A stretch of 64,000 nt of DNA. It comes from Stentor coeruleus (taxonomy: Eukaryota > Ciliophora > Heterotrichea > Heterotrichida > Stentoridae). The stretch lies in NCBI GenBank assembly GCA_001970955.1, contig MPUH01000030.1, forward strand, positions 1-64,000. The letters run 5' to 3'. Every line of letters starts with the position of its first letter. The first letter of the stretch is position 1. The notes under the pieces were generated by a model that did no database searches, was not told the DNA's origin, and was given only the letters and a program-made list of their open reading frames with translations. Made by a program: the position numbers and the translations under genes. Below, piece after piece: positions 48,266-58,211 of the stretch.

Positions 48266-48964
48266 ATGAAGAATTTCATTCCAGACTCTCGGAATTTCGG
48301 TGGTAGGAAAGTTATAAACGATGAATTCAAACACCACTATGAGAAAATGGCCAATGCTAAATCCACAATCCAAACCCGTCCTCAAAACAATAATAGTTTC
48401 TCACATTATAACACCTCAGTTGGAAGAAGTACTATGAAAAGACCAACGGAAAGTTCATTTAGATTATCAAAAGGCAATAAAACTTTATTGTCTGAGCATT
48501 TACTTAATATAAAGCACATGAATAGAAGAATTCAATCTATAGGAAGTGTAAAATCCATATAGTATAATGAAAGGAAAAAAAACCCTTATGATCCGATAAC
48601 TCATCCTGTAGTGTTTTTTAGGAATAAGAATATTGGTCAAGAACCAATATTGAATAGAAGATTTGTTGAGAAAAGTGTAAGACCTCCTAAAAGAAATAAG
48701 ATTTATGAAAGTAGAGATGAGATTGAACAACGGCCACAGACTAGTATGGAAAAGAGAATTTTAGTACCGTATATTGATAAAACGGAAAAAAACCCTGGAC
48801 GAAGGCTGAAGAATTTGTTGTTTGATACGATAGTTAAACATAGAATTTATAAGGAAGAGGATTTACAAGATTTATTTACGTATACAAGAGAAGCGAATAA
48901 CCATGTGGATTATAATACTTTAGAAGGTGCTATTTCTACAGTATATCAAGATTTTAATAGTTAA
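48266..48964 (+). CDS. Unknown two-exon protein with a conserved-looking C-terminal helix domain
   Basis: Exon 1 (94 codons) ends at a 15-nt intron (48548-48562); exon 2 runs from 48563 to the TAA at 48964, giving 227 residues. The junction reads IQSIGS|YNERKKNPYDPITHPV. The middle is basic and Arg-rich (RRFVEKSVRPPKRNK). The last 45 residues form a helical unit (YKEEDLQDLFTYTREANNHVDYNTLEGAISTVYQDF) of the kind seen in small ciliary proteins. No domain is recognised. The spliced frame keeps coding character across the junction, which supports the model. Divergent from the Kelch-RING gene with a 10-bp gap. Confidence 0.72.
48548..48562 (+). other. 15-nt intron (GTAAAATCCATATAG)
   Basis: GT...AG, 15 nt, phase 0, A at position 10. 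Unspliced, the frame ends at the intron's own TAG; spliced, it stays open for another 133 codons. Confidence 0.9.
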
Positions 48965-49219
48965 TGGATTTGTAGAAATTTATAAGGTTGGATTTTTTTT
49001 TTAGTTTGTTTTTATAGAGTAAGATTAGAGAATTTGGGATAAAATATAGAAGAAAAAGGAGGAGATGATTTTATCTTTGAAGTTGTGATATGAATAAAAA
49101 AATAGATAAGTTTATTATTGAAGCTGATAAATAGAAAATATTGATAAAAAGTATATTATACTTAATAATATTTCCATTTTACTACCTTTCTTCTTTAATA
49201 AAATCCTAATTATAACAAA

Positions 49220-50800
49220 TTAAGCTACTCTTTTATTTCCGCAAGCAGAGCATTCATTAGTATTCATATCATTTCCAAGTGTGCAAGATGGGCAAATCCA
49301 CTTATCAATATAACTTAAATTTATGCTTTCCTTTATAAATTCACTTGATGTCATATCCTCTACTAAATCCACAACTTCAGGGAATCCATTTTCCATTTGT
49401 CTTAGACATTCTTCAAAGTAATTCTTTACAACACTAGCTAAATTAAGCACTTCCATTCTATAATTAGTAAATTCAGGTATAAGTCTTGGAAAAACACTAT
49501 CATAATCAACAAATAACATAAAATCTTTATTTGTCAATTCATCTAGTTTTATTTCATTATCTTCAAGTGCACCTTGAATAAATTCATAAAATTGTATTTT
49601 AGCAACTGAAGTCATAAAATACCCTAAAGCATAAGAATATGCTAAATAACGTTTAGCTTTATAAAGCAATTCAGTTGATTCAGTAATAAAGTCAAAAATA
49701 TGTGATTCGTTTATTATAGAATATAAGTTGTAAACATCGATTTTTGCTTTATGTTTTTTTTCATTAGCAATATTCAATGAAGCTTTATGGTTCAAATACC
49801 GGTTATAATAATGTTCAAACCGTTTTATGCTATAAGCCGCAGCAACTCGTTGATCTTCTTCTTTTTGATATTTCCCTTTTTGTTTTTCTAAAGTGAATTT
49901 ATTGCATCTATAATTTCCCCCAGTGCTACTGCTATGAGCTGACCAATCACCCAAACATAACCAACAGAATTGATGTCCACATTTACATGTCATATGCATA
50001 CATCCAAGGTTTTTCTGTATTGCATTTTTACACTTAGGGCAATTTTTAGTATTAGCTATCAACCAAGTTTCATTATCATCACTAGAAATCTTTGACGTCC
50101 ATTTACTAAACATCTCACAAGTCAAAGGTCTATGAACCTCTTTACCACATATAAAACACCAGCTAAAGCCACAATGACATTGAATTTCTTTACAAATTTC
50201 ATCATGAACAATAACAGCTGCATTACACCCAGGAGCAGGGCACCATTTAGCTTGTTTATTTTTTTCAATATAACTTCTCATTAAAAACATGCGAAATTTC
50301 TCATATAATTTCTTTTCAAGAAGATCTTGAAACATCATTTCTGGTATAGCATAAAGACAATTTTCTATTGGACATTTAGTCAAAATACAATCTTTACCTG
50401 ATAAAACAGCTTGAGTTAAAAACAATTTATAGCAGTTTATACAAAAAGCATGACCACATTCAAGAGATTTCATTTCTCTTCCAGGGAGAATTTGATAGCA
50501 TAGTATACATGGATATTTTGATGATTTTATTAAAGAAGCTTGTTTATGGAATACTGGAAGATCTAAAGAACCTGATCTTATTTTATCTATAACTTTTGCT
50601 ACATCCCAATTGTGCTGGATTAAAAGGATTCTTGATTGGGTTATGTCTATAGAAAACTCATCATAAAGACTTTGTATACAGTTTGCTTCATGTTGCTCTA
50701 TTAAATCTTCTGTTAAGATCTCATAAGGTATAGCGGGGATTTGAGGAATTTCTTCGTTATCAGATTCAGCCCATTCGTCATCACTCCAGTTGTCGCTCAT
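49220..50800 (-). CDS. Ariadne-type RBR E3 ubiquitin ligase with C-terminal RanBP2 zinc finger
   Basis: 526 residues. An acidic N terminus and a UBA-like helix bundle (SLYDEFSIDITQSRILLIQHNWDVAKVIDKI) precede RING1 (CILCYQILPGREMKSLECGHAFCINCY, from residue 98), the IBR (KWCPAPGCNAAVI...CHCGFSWCFICGKEVH) and RING2 (NCPKCKNAIQKNLGCMHMTC-KCGHQFCWLC). The Cys in LGCMHM is the expected catalytic Cys that takes ubiquitin as a thioester. The Ariadne domain (RFEHYYNRYLNHKASL..., AYSYALGYFM) follows, then a RanBP2-type finger (WICPSCTLGNDMNTNECSACG), which often binds ubiquitin. RBR ligases of this class act with cullin-RING complexes. All zinc ligands appear present. Confidence 0.95.
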   Translation of the reverse strand: MSDNWSDDEWAESDNEEIPQIPAIPYEILTEDLIEQHEANCIQSLYDEFSIDITQSRILLIQHNWDVAKVIDKIRSGSLDLPVFHKQASLIKSSKYPCILCYQILPGREMKSLECGHAFCINCYKLFLTQAVLSGKDCILTKCPIENCLYAIPEMMFQDLLEKKLYEKFRMFLMRSYIEKNKQAKWCPAPGCNAAVIVHDEICKEIQCHCGFSWCFICGKEVHRPLTCEMFSKWTSKISSDDNETWLIANTKNCPKCKNAIQKNLGCMHMTCKCGHQFCWLCLGDWSAHSSSTGGNYRCNKFTLEKQKGKYQKEEDQRVAAAYSIKRFEHYYNRYLNHKASLNIANEKKHKAKIDVYNLYSIINESHIFDFITESTELLYKAKRYLAYSYALGYFMTSVAKIQFYEFIQGALEDNEIKLDELTNKDFMLFVDYDSVFPRLIPEFTNYRMEVLNLASVVKNYFEECLRQMENGFPEVVDLVEDMTSSEFIKESINLSYIDKWICPSCTLGNDMNTNECSACGNKRVA

Positions 50801-51207
50801 TTTTTATATTGGAGATTTTTGGTCAAAATTGTATATAAAAGATAAGAGATGAGGAATTAGTTAAGATATTAAAAGATAAACTTGAAAAAGTGTGATTATA
50901 TTTTATATAGAGTATAATTTTTTATAAAAGATATATTTTTGTTTATGGGATATAAATTACGATTAGAAGTTTGGAGAATGTCGATGGTAAAAATTAAGAA
51001 AATATTTTTTTATACTTACAAAATTTCCATATAATTCTAAACATCTGATTTAAAGTCCAAGAAATTTTTATTGACAAAATCACTTACAAAAAAGCATATA
51101 AAAATATTATTTTTAACTACAAAATCATCTAAATCATAACTCATATCCCACATCATCAACATTCAAAAAAAACATAATTACACTTGAACTTTAAACTAAT
51201 TAATATA
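50801..51207. other. Divergent spacer, 407 bp, no gene seen
   Basis: G-rich left part, C-rich right part on the plus strand. Nothing else recognised. Confidence 0.5.
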
Positions 51208-51693
51208 ATGGACATTCCAGAATGCGCCGAAATCTCAAGTATTTTATTAGAATCTGAGTCAAACAGTGGGGAATTAGCTCAAAAAAGCATATTATCAAAT
51301 GAACTTTCCTCAATTTCAAACCTAAGTTTTGATGCCCCTTGCAAAATTTCTATGAATAATGATCAGACTGATACTGATGTCAAAGAGCTAAGTAAAAAAT
51401 TACAAGAAAACATTTATATACTTCATGAAGAATTACGATTATATGAAGAAGCAAATAAAAAAGAAAATAGTATCAGAAGAGAAGTTGTAAATACAGATGA
51501 TGCTATTGAACAACTTAATAGCATTAGAAATTGTGTTAATGATTTGAAAAATAAACTTAAAGGATCTGAAGAGTTGATAAATGAAAAAACACGTGAAAAT
51601 ATGTTACTTAAAGAACAACTGAAAGATTTAGAAATCAGGACTTTGACTAGTGAAGATAAGTTTGTATCTTGCAGAAATTGTGTTGTATTTTAG
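51208..51693 (+). CDS. Short coiled-coil protein
   Basis: 161 residues from ATG 51208 (an upstream in-frame TTG is not used). Residues 1-55 are acidic and Ser-rich (ILLESESNSGELAQ). Residues 60-150 are coiled coil (LSKKLQENIYILHEELRLYEE..., SIRNCVNDLKNKLKGSEELINEK). The tail CRNCVVF ends in a pattern close to a prenylation box only by position (the last four residues, CVVF, fit C-a-a-x with F), so lipid anchoring is possible. No family recognised. Confidence 0.6.
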   Translation: MDIPECAEISSILLESESNSGELAQKSILSNELSSISNLSFDAPCKISMNNDQTDTDVKELSKKLQENIYILHEELRLYEEANKKENSIRREVVNTDDAIEQLNSIRNCVNDLKNKLKGSEELINEKTRENMLLKEQLKDLEIRTLTSEDKFVSCRNCVVF

Positions 51694-52109
51694 TTTTAAA
51701 TGGATTTTTTTTATGGATAGAAGGCTTTTTTTATAGAAGAGTATTGAAAATGAGCAGGAATTTAGGGTGTTATGGTTTTGGAGATTTTGGGTGTTAGTAA
51801 CATCTAAAACCTTTATTGGTTATATTTCTTACCCGTATATAGAATTAAATTATGTTTAAATTGTATAGAATTATTATGGAAGATATGTTTGAGAAGAATC
51901 TGTGGTTTGAATCGTCTAGATAATGATGTTAGATGTTTTATGATAAAAAATTAGTTTTATAAGATTTATTAATTTAAATCTGTTTACAATTTTTTATAAA
52001 ACTAACTATCACTATATAAAAAGCCCATTAGCCTTATCCTATACACCTTATCTAACTGAAAATATTCCCTCAAAAACTCCATACAAAAAAAATTTTTAAA
52101 AGCATATAA
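51694..52109. other. Intergenic region, 416 bp, no gene seen
   Basis: G-rich after the coiled-coil gene, then C-rich for about 110 bp before the Derlin gene. Confidence 0.5.
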
Positions 52110-52718
52110 ATGGAAGATTTTCTGAGAAGTGTTCCTCGAATAACCCTTTTCATAACCACCTTCTCCGGATTTCTCTCACTCTTATCGACCTACGATCTAA
52201 TCGTCCCTAGCGATCTATCATTTAACAACAAAATATACAAAAAATATCAAATCTGGAGGCTTTTGACAAGTTTTTTATTCTTTGGTAAATTCCATTTTAC
52301 AACTCTTATAAGATACATCATAATTTTTAGTACATCCAAAGCAATGGAGTTATCAAGTAGTCCACAATATCTTTATTTTATAATACTTGTATACAACTAT
52401 TCAATTATATGCAGTTATTATTGGGGACTTTCATTTGCATCAGACATTTTTTTTATGGCACTTGTTTATTTAAATAGTCGAAGAAATAGACATTCACGTA
52501 TAGCTTTTATGGGACTTCCAGTAAGTATACCAGCACCTTATCTTCCTTTTATAATCCTTGCAATAAACTTCAACCCATCTTTGGTTTTTGGGCTTATTTT
52601 TGGACATATTTACTATTATTTTGAAGATGTATATCCCAAGCTACCAAGAAGTAGGAACGTAAGAATATTCAATGTACCTATGCTTATTGTAAGACTAGTG
52701 GATGCTCTTAAACTTTAG
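52110..52718 (+). CDS. Derlin (Der1-like) ER membrane protein
   Basis: 202 residues, six hydrophobic segments. Derlin hallmarks: the N-terminal VPRITLFITTFSGFLSLL; the loop motif YQIWRLLTSFLFFGKFHF (the conserved W-R of pseudo-rhomboids); FASDIFFMALVYLNSRRNRHSRIAFMGL; and the GxxxG helix FGLIFGHIYYYFEDVYP. Derlins are inactive rhomboids that, with Hrd1, thin the ER membrane to retrotranslocate misfolded proteins for degradation. The protein is slightly shorter than animal Derlins (about 235-250 residues) and lacks the C-terminal SHP box that recruits p97/Cdc48. Start at 52110 is well supported. Confidence 0.92.
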   Translation: MEDFLRSVPRITLFITTFSGFLSLLSTYDLIVPSDLSFNNKIYKKYQIWRLLTSFLFFGKFHFTTLIRYIIIFSTSKAMELSSSPQYLYFIILVYNYSIICSYYWGLSFASDIFFMALVYLNSRRNRHSRIAFMGLPVSIPAPYLPFIILAINFNPSLVFGLIFGHIYYYFEDVYPKLPRSRNVRIFNVPMLIVRLVDALKL

Positions 52719-54136
52719 TTTATAAATTATTAGACTTTATGATATTGTTGAGATTTTAATTATCCTAATATTTTTATAGAATATATTAAATTGGTGTTTG
52801 GCTTTTGATATAATAAAAACTGTAGTTTATATCATTAAATTTTTTATATAAATAAACTTATACAAAATGAATAAAAATAATAATATTTGTCTTTCTAAAT
52901 AAGTACCTAAAAGATGATAAAAGCTTTTTATTACTCACTGTTTCTATAAAAATCAATTGACTTCGTGTAAACTTAATGGGAAAGTATTTAAAACTTTTGA
53001 AAAAAATTCCATTATTTTATATTGTTTTTATGTATAGTAAAAAATCACAGAAAAAAGTGATTTACCAAAAGCTATAAAAAATATAAACTAATAACACGAT
53101 AATATTAGTTTACCATTTGAATTACAAATTATATCAAAAATATAAACTAATAACACGATAATATTAGTTTCCATTTGAACTACAAATTATATCAAAAAAA
53201 CACTTACTTAACTTAAGTTTGCTAAAAACACGCTAATGGTAAATCCTTCTATACTTTAGAAATTCATCAATTATACATGTTGTAGATTGATGTAAAAGTT
53301 AAGTTAAAATCCAAGCTAGCTTTTATTATGAAAGTTGTTGCTATTATTGAATTACCTTCTTTTAAAAATTAGGGAAAATATTTTTAGTTTTATTTCCTAT
53401 AAGAATTTACTATTATAATTGCTCGTCTATAATATATAAGTCAAGGATTATATTCAAATAAATAATTATATTCATTTTCTAAATATAATCTTACTTATAA
53501 TCAATTTTGATATAAAAAAAAGTTAGCATCAGAAATGAAATATTAAATTCATCAAGATATGAACATTGTAAATCTATTATGATTTGATAAAATAATTCAA
53601 ATTTGTGTAGAAAATTTAGATATAAAATCCTACTCAAGCTCCTAAAGGATTATTATATGCCATTTTCTTAACTAATTATTTTATGGAATAATTACAAAGT
53701 ATATATTTGTGTATATATTCTAATCTAAAAATTACAATATTGATATTATATATCTAAAATTATTGACATAATATAAAATATAATCTAGCCTTAAAATAGT
53801 TTATAAATTTTATTATTAGGATTTCCTATCAGAACTATATAGAATTTTTATAAACAAATTTATTCTAGAATAGTTTTAACTTTATCAATCATATTTACTA
53901 ATTTGATTTCTATTTATTCTTTCTTATAAATATTTTAAGTTTTATGCTTTCTCGCAAGCATAACACAATATATATGCATTCCAGAATGATTTGCTTAAAG
54001 ATTAGAATTCTATCTAAGTTATTTGTAAATTAGGACAATAATAAGTAAAAATTTGCTTACGTTTTAATGAATTATTTGTATTATGAGCAAAAATTAAATT
54101 TAACAATCAAAAGCGTAACTTCATTATAATATAATA
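52719..54136. other. Intergenic region, 1.4 kb, with one imperfect tandem repeat
   Basis: Very AT-rich. Apart from the repeat at 53082-53199 I see no gene, no coding remnant and no RNA gene. Confidence 0.5.
53082..53199. repeat. Two-copy 58-59-bp tandem repeat, each with a 9-bp inverted repeat
   Basis: The units start at 53082 and 53141 and differ by one deletion and one substitution, so they are genuine and not an assembly overlap. Each unit contains AAACTAATA...TATTAGTTT, which can form a 9-bp stem with a 9-nt loop. Confidence 0.85.
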
Positions 54137-55639
54137 ATGGGTTGTTCACCAAGTGATTCTTCAAGCAATGTTATTGTAAGTTCTAAAACCTCAGCTAGTG
54201 ACAAAGCAAATAAAGCAGAAAGTCTAAAACTAAACGCAGGGTCGTTCATACAGCAACATAAAACGAATATTTATAAGCATTACAACTTTGACCAAAGACT
54301 CGGCCACGGTTCCTACGGCATAGTTAGAAGTGCTTTATCAAAATTAAACTCAGTCAAAAGGGCAATTAAAAGTATCAAAAAATCAGTCCTCTCCTCAAGC
54401 CCAAGTTCAAAAACAAAACTCTTAGACGAAGTAGAAGTCCTAAAAAATCTAGATCATCCAAATATAGTAAAACTATTCGAAGTATATGATGATGATGATT
54501 ATTACCATCTAGTAACAGAATTCGTCCAAGGTGGAGAACTTTTAGACTATGTCATGAAAAGAAAGTATTTAAGTGAATCTGACGCAAAATGTTTTATGAA
54601 ACAAATTCTAAGTGGAGTAGCTTATTGTCATTCAAACAATATTGTTCATAGAGATTTGAAGTTGAATAATATTTTACTTGATAAAGATTCTCCAGATGCT
54701 TTGATTAAAATTATTGACTTTGGTACGTCTAAGATTTTTAAGCCAAAATCTAAAATGACTGAAAAATATGGAACTCCTTTATATGTAGCACCTGAAGTTT
54801 TAAATGGAAGCTATACAGAAAAATGTGATATTTGGAGCTGTGGGGTTATTATGTATATAATTTTATCAGGAAAAGCTCCTTTTACTGGGCCAAATGAAAA
54901 TTTTATATTGCTTAATATTGTCAAAGGGCGTATTTCGTATGATGGTCCTGAATGGAATACTGTGAGTGATTTAGCTAAAGATCTTCTTAGGAAAATGCTG
55001 ATTAGAAACCCTGATGTAAGGATTTCTGCTTCACAAGCTCTGGAACATGCTTGGTTTCATAAGGATGCTTGTCATAATAGCATTTCTGAAGAAGTCCAGA
55101 AAAACATATGGAAAAATTTATCTAGTTTTCAGGCTGAATACAAACTTCAGCATATTGTTCTAACTTTTATAGCATCAAATTTCTTATCAAAAGAAGAAGC
55201 GCAAAAATCTATTGAATTTTTTAAATCAGTCGACAAAAACAATGATGGAAAACTAAGCAGGGAAGAGCTTCTTGAAGCTTACAAAGCCAAACTTGGACCA
55301 AAAGAAGCTGAAATTGAAGTGGATAAGATATTAAAAAAAGCTGATATAAATAGTTCAGGTTTTATTGACTATACTGAATTCCTTGCAGCTTCAATAAAAC
55401 CTGAAGAGTTGATATCAGATAAATATTTAGAAATAGCTTTTAAAGCATTTGATACAGATAGTAGTGGGAAAATAAATGCACAAGAACTTAGAGAAGTATT
55501 AGGTAATGGGCATCATTGTAAAGATAAAATGTGGATAAAACTTATCACAGAAGCTGATATCAATGGTGATGGGGAAATTGATTATAATGAGTTTAAGGAG
55601 GTTATGATGAGAGTAGGAAGTCCAAAAACTTGTAAGTAA
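54137..55639 (+). CDS. Calcium-dependent protein kinase (CDPK)
   Basis: 500 residues. MGCSPS at the N terminus offers Gly2 for myristoylation and Cys3 for palmitoylation, so membrane targeting is likely. Kinase domain about 50-307: LGHGSYGIVRSA, RAIKSIKK (ATP-binding Lys), NNIVHRDLKLNNILL, IIDFGTS, GTPLYVAPEVL, DIWSCGVIMYIILSG. The autoinhibitory junction follows, then four EF hands with complete loops: DKNNDGKLSREE (366), DINSSGFIDYTE (403), DTDSSGKINAQE (439) and DINGDGEIDYNE (473). CDPKs, found in plants, apicomplexans and ciliates, couple Ca2+ rises directly to phosphorylation. All catalytic residues are present. No intron. Confidence 0.97.
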   Translation: MGCSPSDSSSNVIVSSKTSASDKANKAESLKLNAGSFIQQHKTNIYKHYNFDQRLGHGSYGIVRSALSKLNSVKRAIKSIKKSVLSSSPSSKTKLLDEVEVLKNLDHPNIVKLFEVYDDDDYYHLVTEFVQGGELLDYVMKRKYLSESDAKCFMKQILSGVAYCHSNNIVHRDLKLNNILLDKDSPDALIKIIDFGTSKIFKPKSKMTEKYGTPLYVAPEVLNGSYTEKCDIWSCGVIMYIILSGKAPFTGPNENFILLNIVKGRISYDGPEWNTVSDLAKDLLRKMLIRNPDVRISASQALEHAWFHKDACHNSISEEVQKNIWKNLSSFQAEYKLQHIVLTFIASNFLSKEEAQKSIEFFKSVDKNNDGKLSREELLEAYKAKLGPKEAEIEVDKILKKADINSSGFIDYTEFLAASIKPEELISDKYLEIAFKAFDTDSSGKINAQELREVLGNGHHCKDKMWIKLITEADINGDGEIDYNEFKEVMMRVGSPKTCK

Positions 55640-56626
55640 CTATAATTAAATTCATAAAATATATAAGAAACTAAGCTTTTAGAGGTAAGGTTATGGTTTT
55701 GTTGTTGTATTATAAAGATATGTAGATTTATAAAGGTTTTTTTTAGAATAAAATGCAATTTTGAAAGGTTTAGGATTAGTTTTAGGTATGGTTTTATATG
55801 ATTTTGATAGAAAATATAATCATGACAAGATAGAAAGTGTTGTTGATAATAAAATTATGAAATCATTTCTTGATATGCTAAAATAATATTACCATTTTCA
55901 TATTTATGCTTAGAATAGTGAATATTAGATAGATATTATCATGAAATTCAATCACTTGATTAAAATACTAATCTGTTATCACTAAAAGCCTATTAAATTT
56001 TTTATTCTTTTTTTAGCATGCTTATGCCATAAATTTATTCTTAATTTTTAATAAATTATGAATTGCTAATGATCAAATATATACTTAATCATAAAAAATT
56101 GCACATTTTCCTAAGTTAAATTCCTTTTGAAAATTTCATTGATAGAATTATCTAATCATAATAATAGAATTAAAGTCTAAAAATGAAATGTTATTTTAAA
56201 ATTCTACTTAGTTTTTATTACTTATGGCATAGAAAATACAGATTATAAAACATACTTAACTATATATCAGATTTTTATTCTACATCAAATCAAAAATTTA
56301 CCTAAATTACCAAAAAACATTATCAGCAAAACCCTTATTGAAAAACCTTAAAGCATCCTTGAAAAATTATTCATCTAACTCATCCTTACACATAATTCCA
56401 AAACCATCCTCATAAACCCTATACTAGAAACCAAAATTATAATTTTTTTATATTCGAAAATCAAAAATCCTACCTAAAAAAACTCAGTCTAAACTCTCAA
56501 ATCCTTTCTTTTCTTCTCTTTATATAATCAAATCTTAATTTGCATAACAATAATAATTCAACAACCACTATTTGACACATTTAATAAACTAAAAACTCTA
56601 ATAATATTTAAACCTGCACAAGCCAA
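55640..56626. other. Intergenic region, 987 bp, no gene seen
   Basis: G-rich first 200 bp, AT-rich middle, then about 300 bp that are C-rich and nearly G-free before the DYRK gene. Confidence 0.55.
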
Positions 56627-58153
56627 ATGATTTCTAACAACGAAAGCCTTCAAAAACTAGACGAATCACATAAAGATGCTTCATCTTTCCTTTCACCAAC
56701 CTCTCGTAAATCCCTACAAAAAGCAACAACAACCAAAACCTCACAAAAACGTCTTAAAACCAAAAGAAGCGACCCTAAAATTTCAACTGACCCTGTGAAA
56801 AAAAAGCCAAGTCTCAAAAAAAACCGTAGTACAAAAATCTCAAGCCCATTATCTTCACCTAAAGTTTCATCTAAAATTAAAATCACATCTCCAGTGACTA
56901 GAGTACAAAAAAATTCATCGAAATTAATTGCAAACACGTCAAATAGATCTTTAAAAATATCCTTATCACCAAAAAGCTCATATATGTCTCCAGAAGAAAT
57001 TGAATATCCTTTAAAACCAGTTCAAGCATTAAATATGCTAAAGTTTGAATTAACTTCATATGAACAAGGAGAAATACTTAAATATAGTGAAGTATATTTT
57101 GTCGGGACTATAAACAATAAAATAATTCCGAGAATTGAGTGTGAAAATCATGGATATGATGATCCACATACAGATTATTTACTTGTTAAAAGAGATCATA
57201 TAGCTTATAGATATGAAATCCTCTCACTATTAGGTAAAGGAAGTTTTGGTCAAGTATGCGAATGTTTCGATCACAAAAAGAAAGAAAAAGTCGCTATAAA
57301 AGTTATTAAAAATAAACCGAAATTCCATCAACAAGCAAGAATAGAAATAAAAATCCTACAAACTATGCGTGAATATGACCCCGATGACACAAAACACATA
57401 ATTCGAATGAAAAACTACTTCATCTTCCGTAATCATGTATGTATAACCTTTGAACTCATAAGCGTAAATCTTTACGAATTCCTCCGACTAAATAATTTCG
57501 AAGGTGTTTCCCCATCTTTAATCAAATGTTTTGCCAAGCAAGTCCTCATATCTTTACAATATACAAAAAAATTAGATATAGTCCATTGTGATTTAAAGCC
57601 TGAAAATATTCTTTTAGTGAATTCTCAAAAAGCGATAATAAAACTTATAGATTTCGGGTCTTCTTGTTTTGTATTAGAAAAACTTCATACTTATATTCAA
57701 AGCCGATTTTACCGAGCTCCAGAAATTATATTAGGAATTCCATATACACCAGCTATAGATATGTGGAGCCTTGGGTGTATATTAGTTGAATTACAAACAG
57801 GTCAGCCTCTTTGGCCAGGTGAATCTGAATTTGATCAATTACTTTATATAATATCAACATTAGGAATGCCTCCACAAGAAATATTCCCCCAAGCATGTAG
57901 AAAATCTTTATTTTTTGATGGAGGAACTCTTAAGACAATGAAACTTTTATGTGGGAAGGCAATAGTCCCTTCAGGAAATTCACTTTCAGATGTAATCAAA
58001 GGTTGTGATAGCGATTTTCTAGGTTTTATAGAAAAATGCTTGGAATGGAACCCAGATAAAAGGCTAACCCCAGATGAAGCTCTTAACCATCCTTGGGTTA
58101 AAAACCAAAAGCCATCAAGTAAATCTTCGATTATTAGTAAAAAATCACCATAA
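56627..58153 (+). CDS. DYRK2/Pom1-class dual-specificity kinase
   Basis: 508 residues. A basic, Ser/Lys-rich N terminus (1-120) is followed by the NAPA-like segment PLKPVQALNMLKFELTSYEQGEIL and YSEVYFVG, and a DH box (YDDPHTDYLLVKRDHIAYRYE), both typical of class II DYRKs. Kinase domain about 193-495: LLGKGSFGQVCECFD, VAIKVIKN, LDIVHCDLKPENILL, LIDFGSSCF, and the activation loop YIQSRFYRAPE, whose second Tyr is autophosphorylated during translation in this family. All catalytic residues are intact. Roles in other organisms include cell polarity, cell size and cytokinesis. It converges with a second DYRK gene; their stops are 58 bp apart. Confidence 0.95.
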   Translation: MISNNESLQKLDESHKDASSFLSPTSRKSLQKATTTKTSQKRLKTKRSDPKISTDPVKKKPSLKKNRSTKISSPLSSPKVSSKIKITSPVTRVQKNSSKLIANTSNRSLKISLSPKSSYMSPEEIEYPLKPVQALNMLKFELTSYEQGEILKYSEVYFVGTINNKIIPRIECENHGYDDPHTDYLLVKRDHIAYRYEILSLLGKGSFGQVCECFDHKKKEKVAIKVIKNKPKFHQQARIEIKILQTMREYDPDDTKHIIRMKNYFIFRNHVCITFELISVNLYEFLRLNNFEGVSPSLIKCFAKQVLISLQYTKKLDIVHCDLKPENILLVNSQKAIIKLIDFGSSCFVLEKLHTYIQSRFYRAPEIILGIPYTPAIDMWSLGCILVELQTGQPLWPGESEFDQLLYIISTLGMPPQEIFPQACRKSLFFDGGTLKTMKLLCGKAIVPSGNSLSDVIKGCDSDFLGFIEKCLEWNPDKRLTPDEALNHPWVKNQKPSSKSSIISKKSP

Positions 58154-58211
58154 AATCTTAATATCTCTACAAAAAGGAATCCAAATCTTTATTACCATAA
58201 CTTAACCTATT

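Noticed and set aside
53082-53199. Two-copy hairpin repeat as a CRISPR array
   Set aside because: Only two units, no distinct spacers, and a eukaryotic setting.
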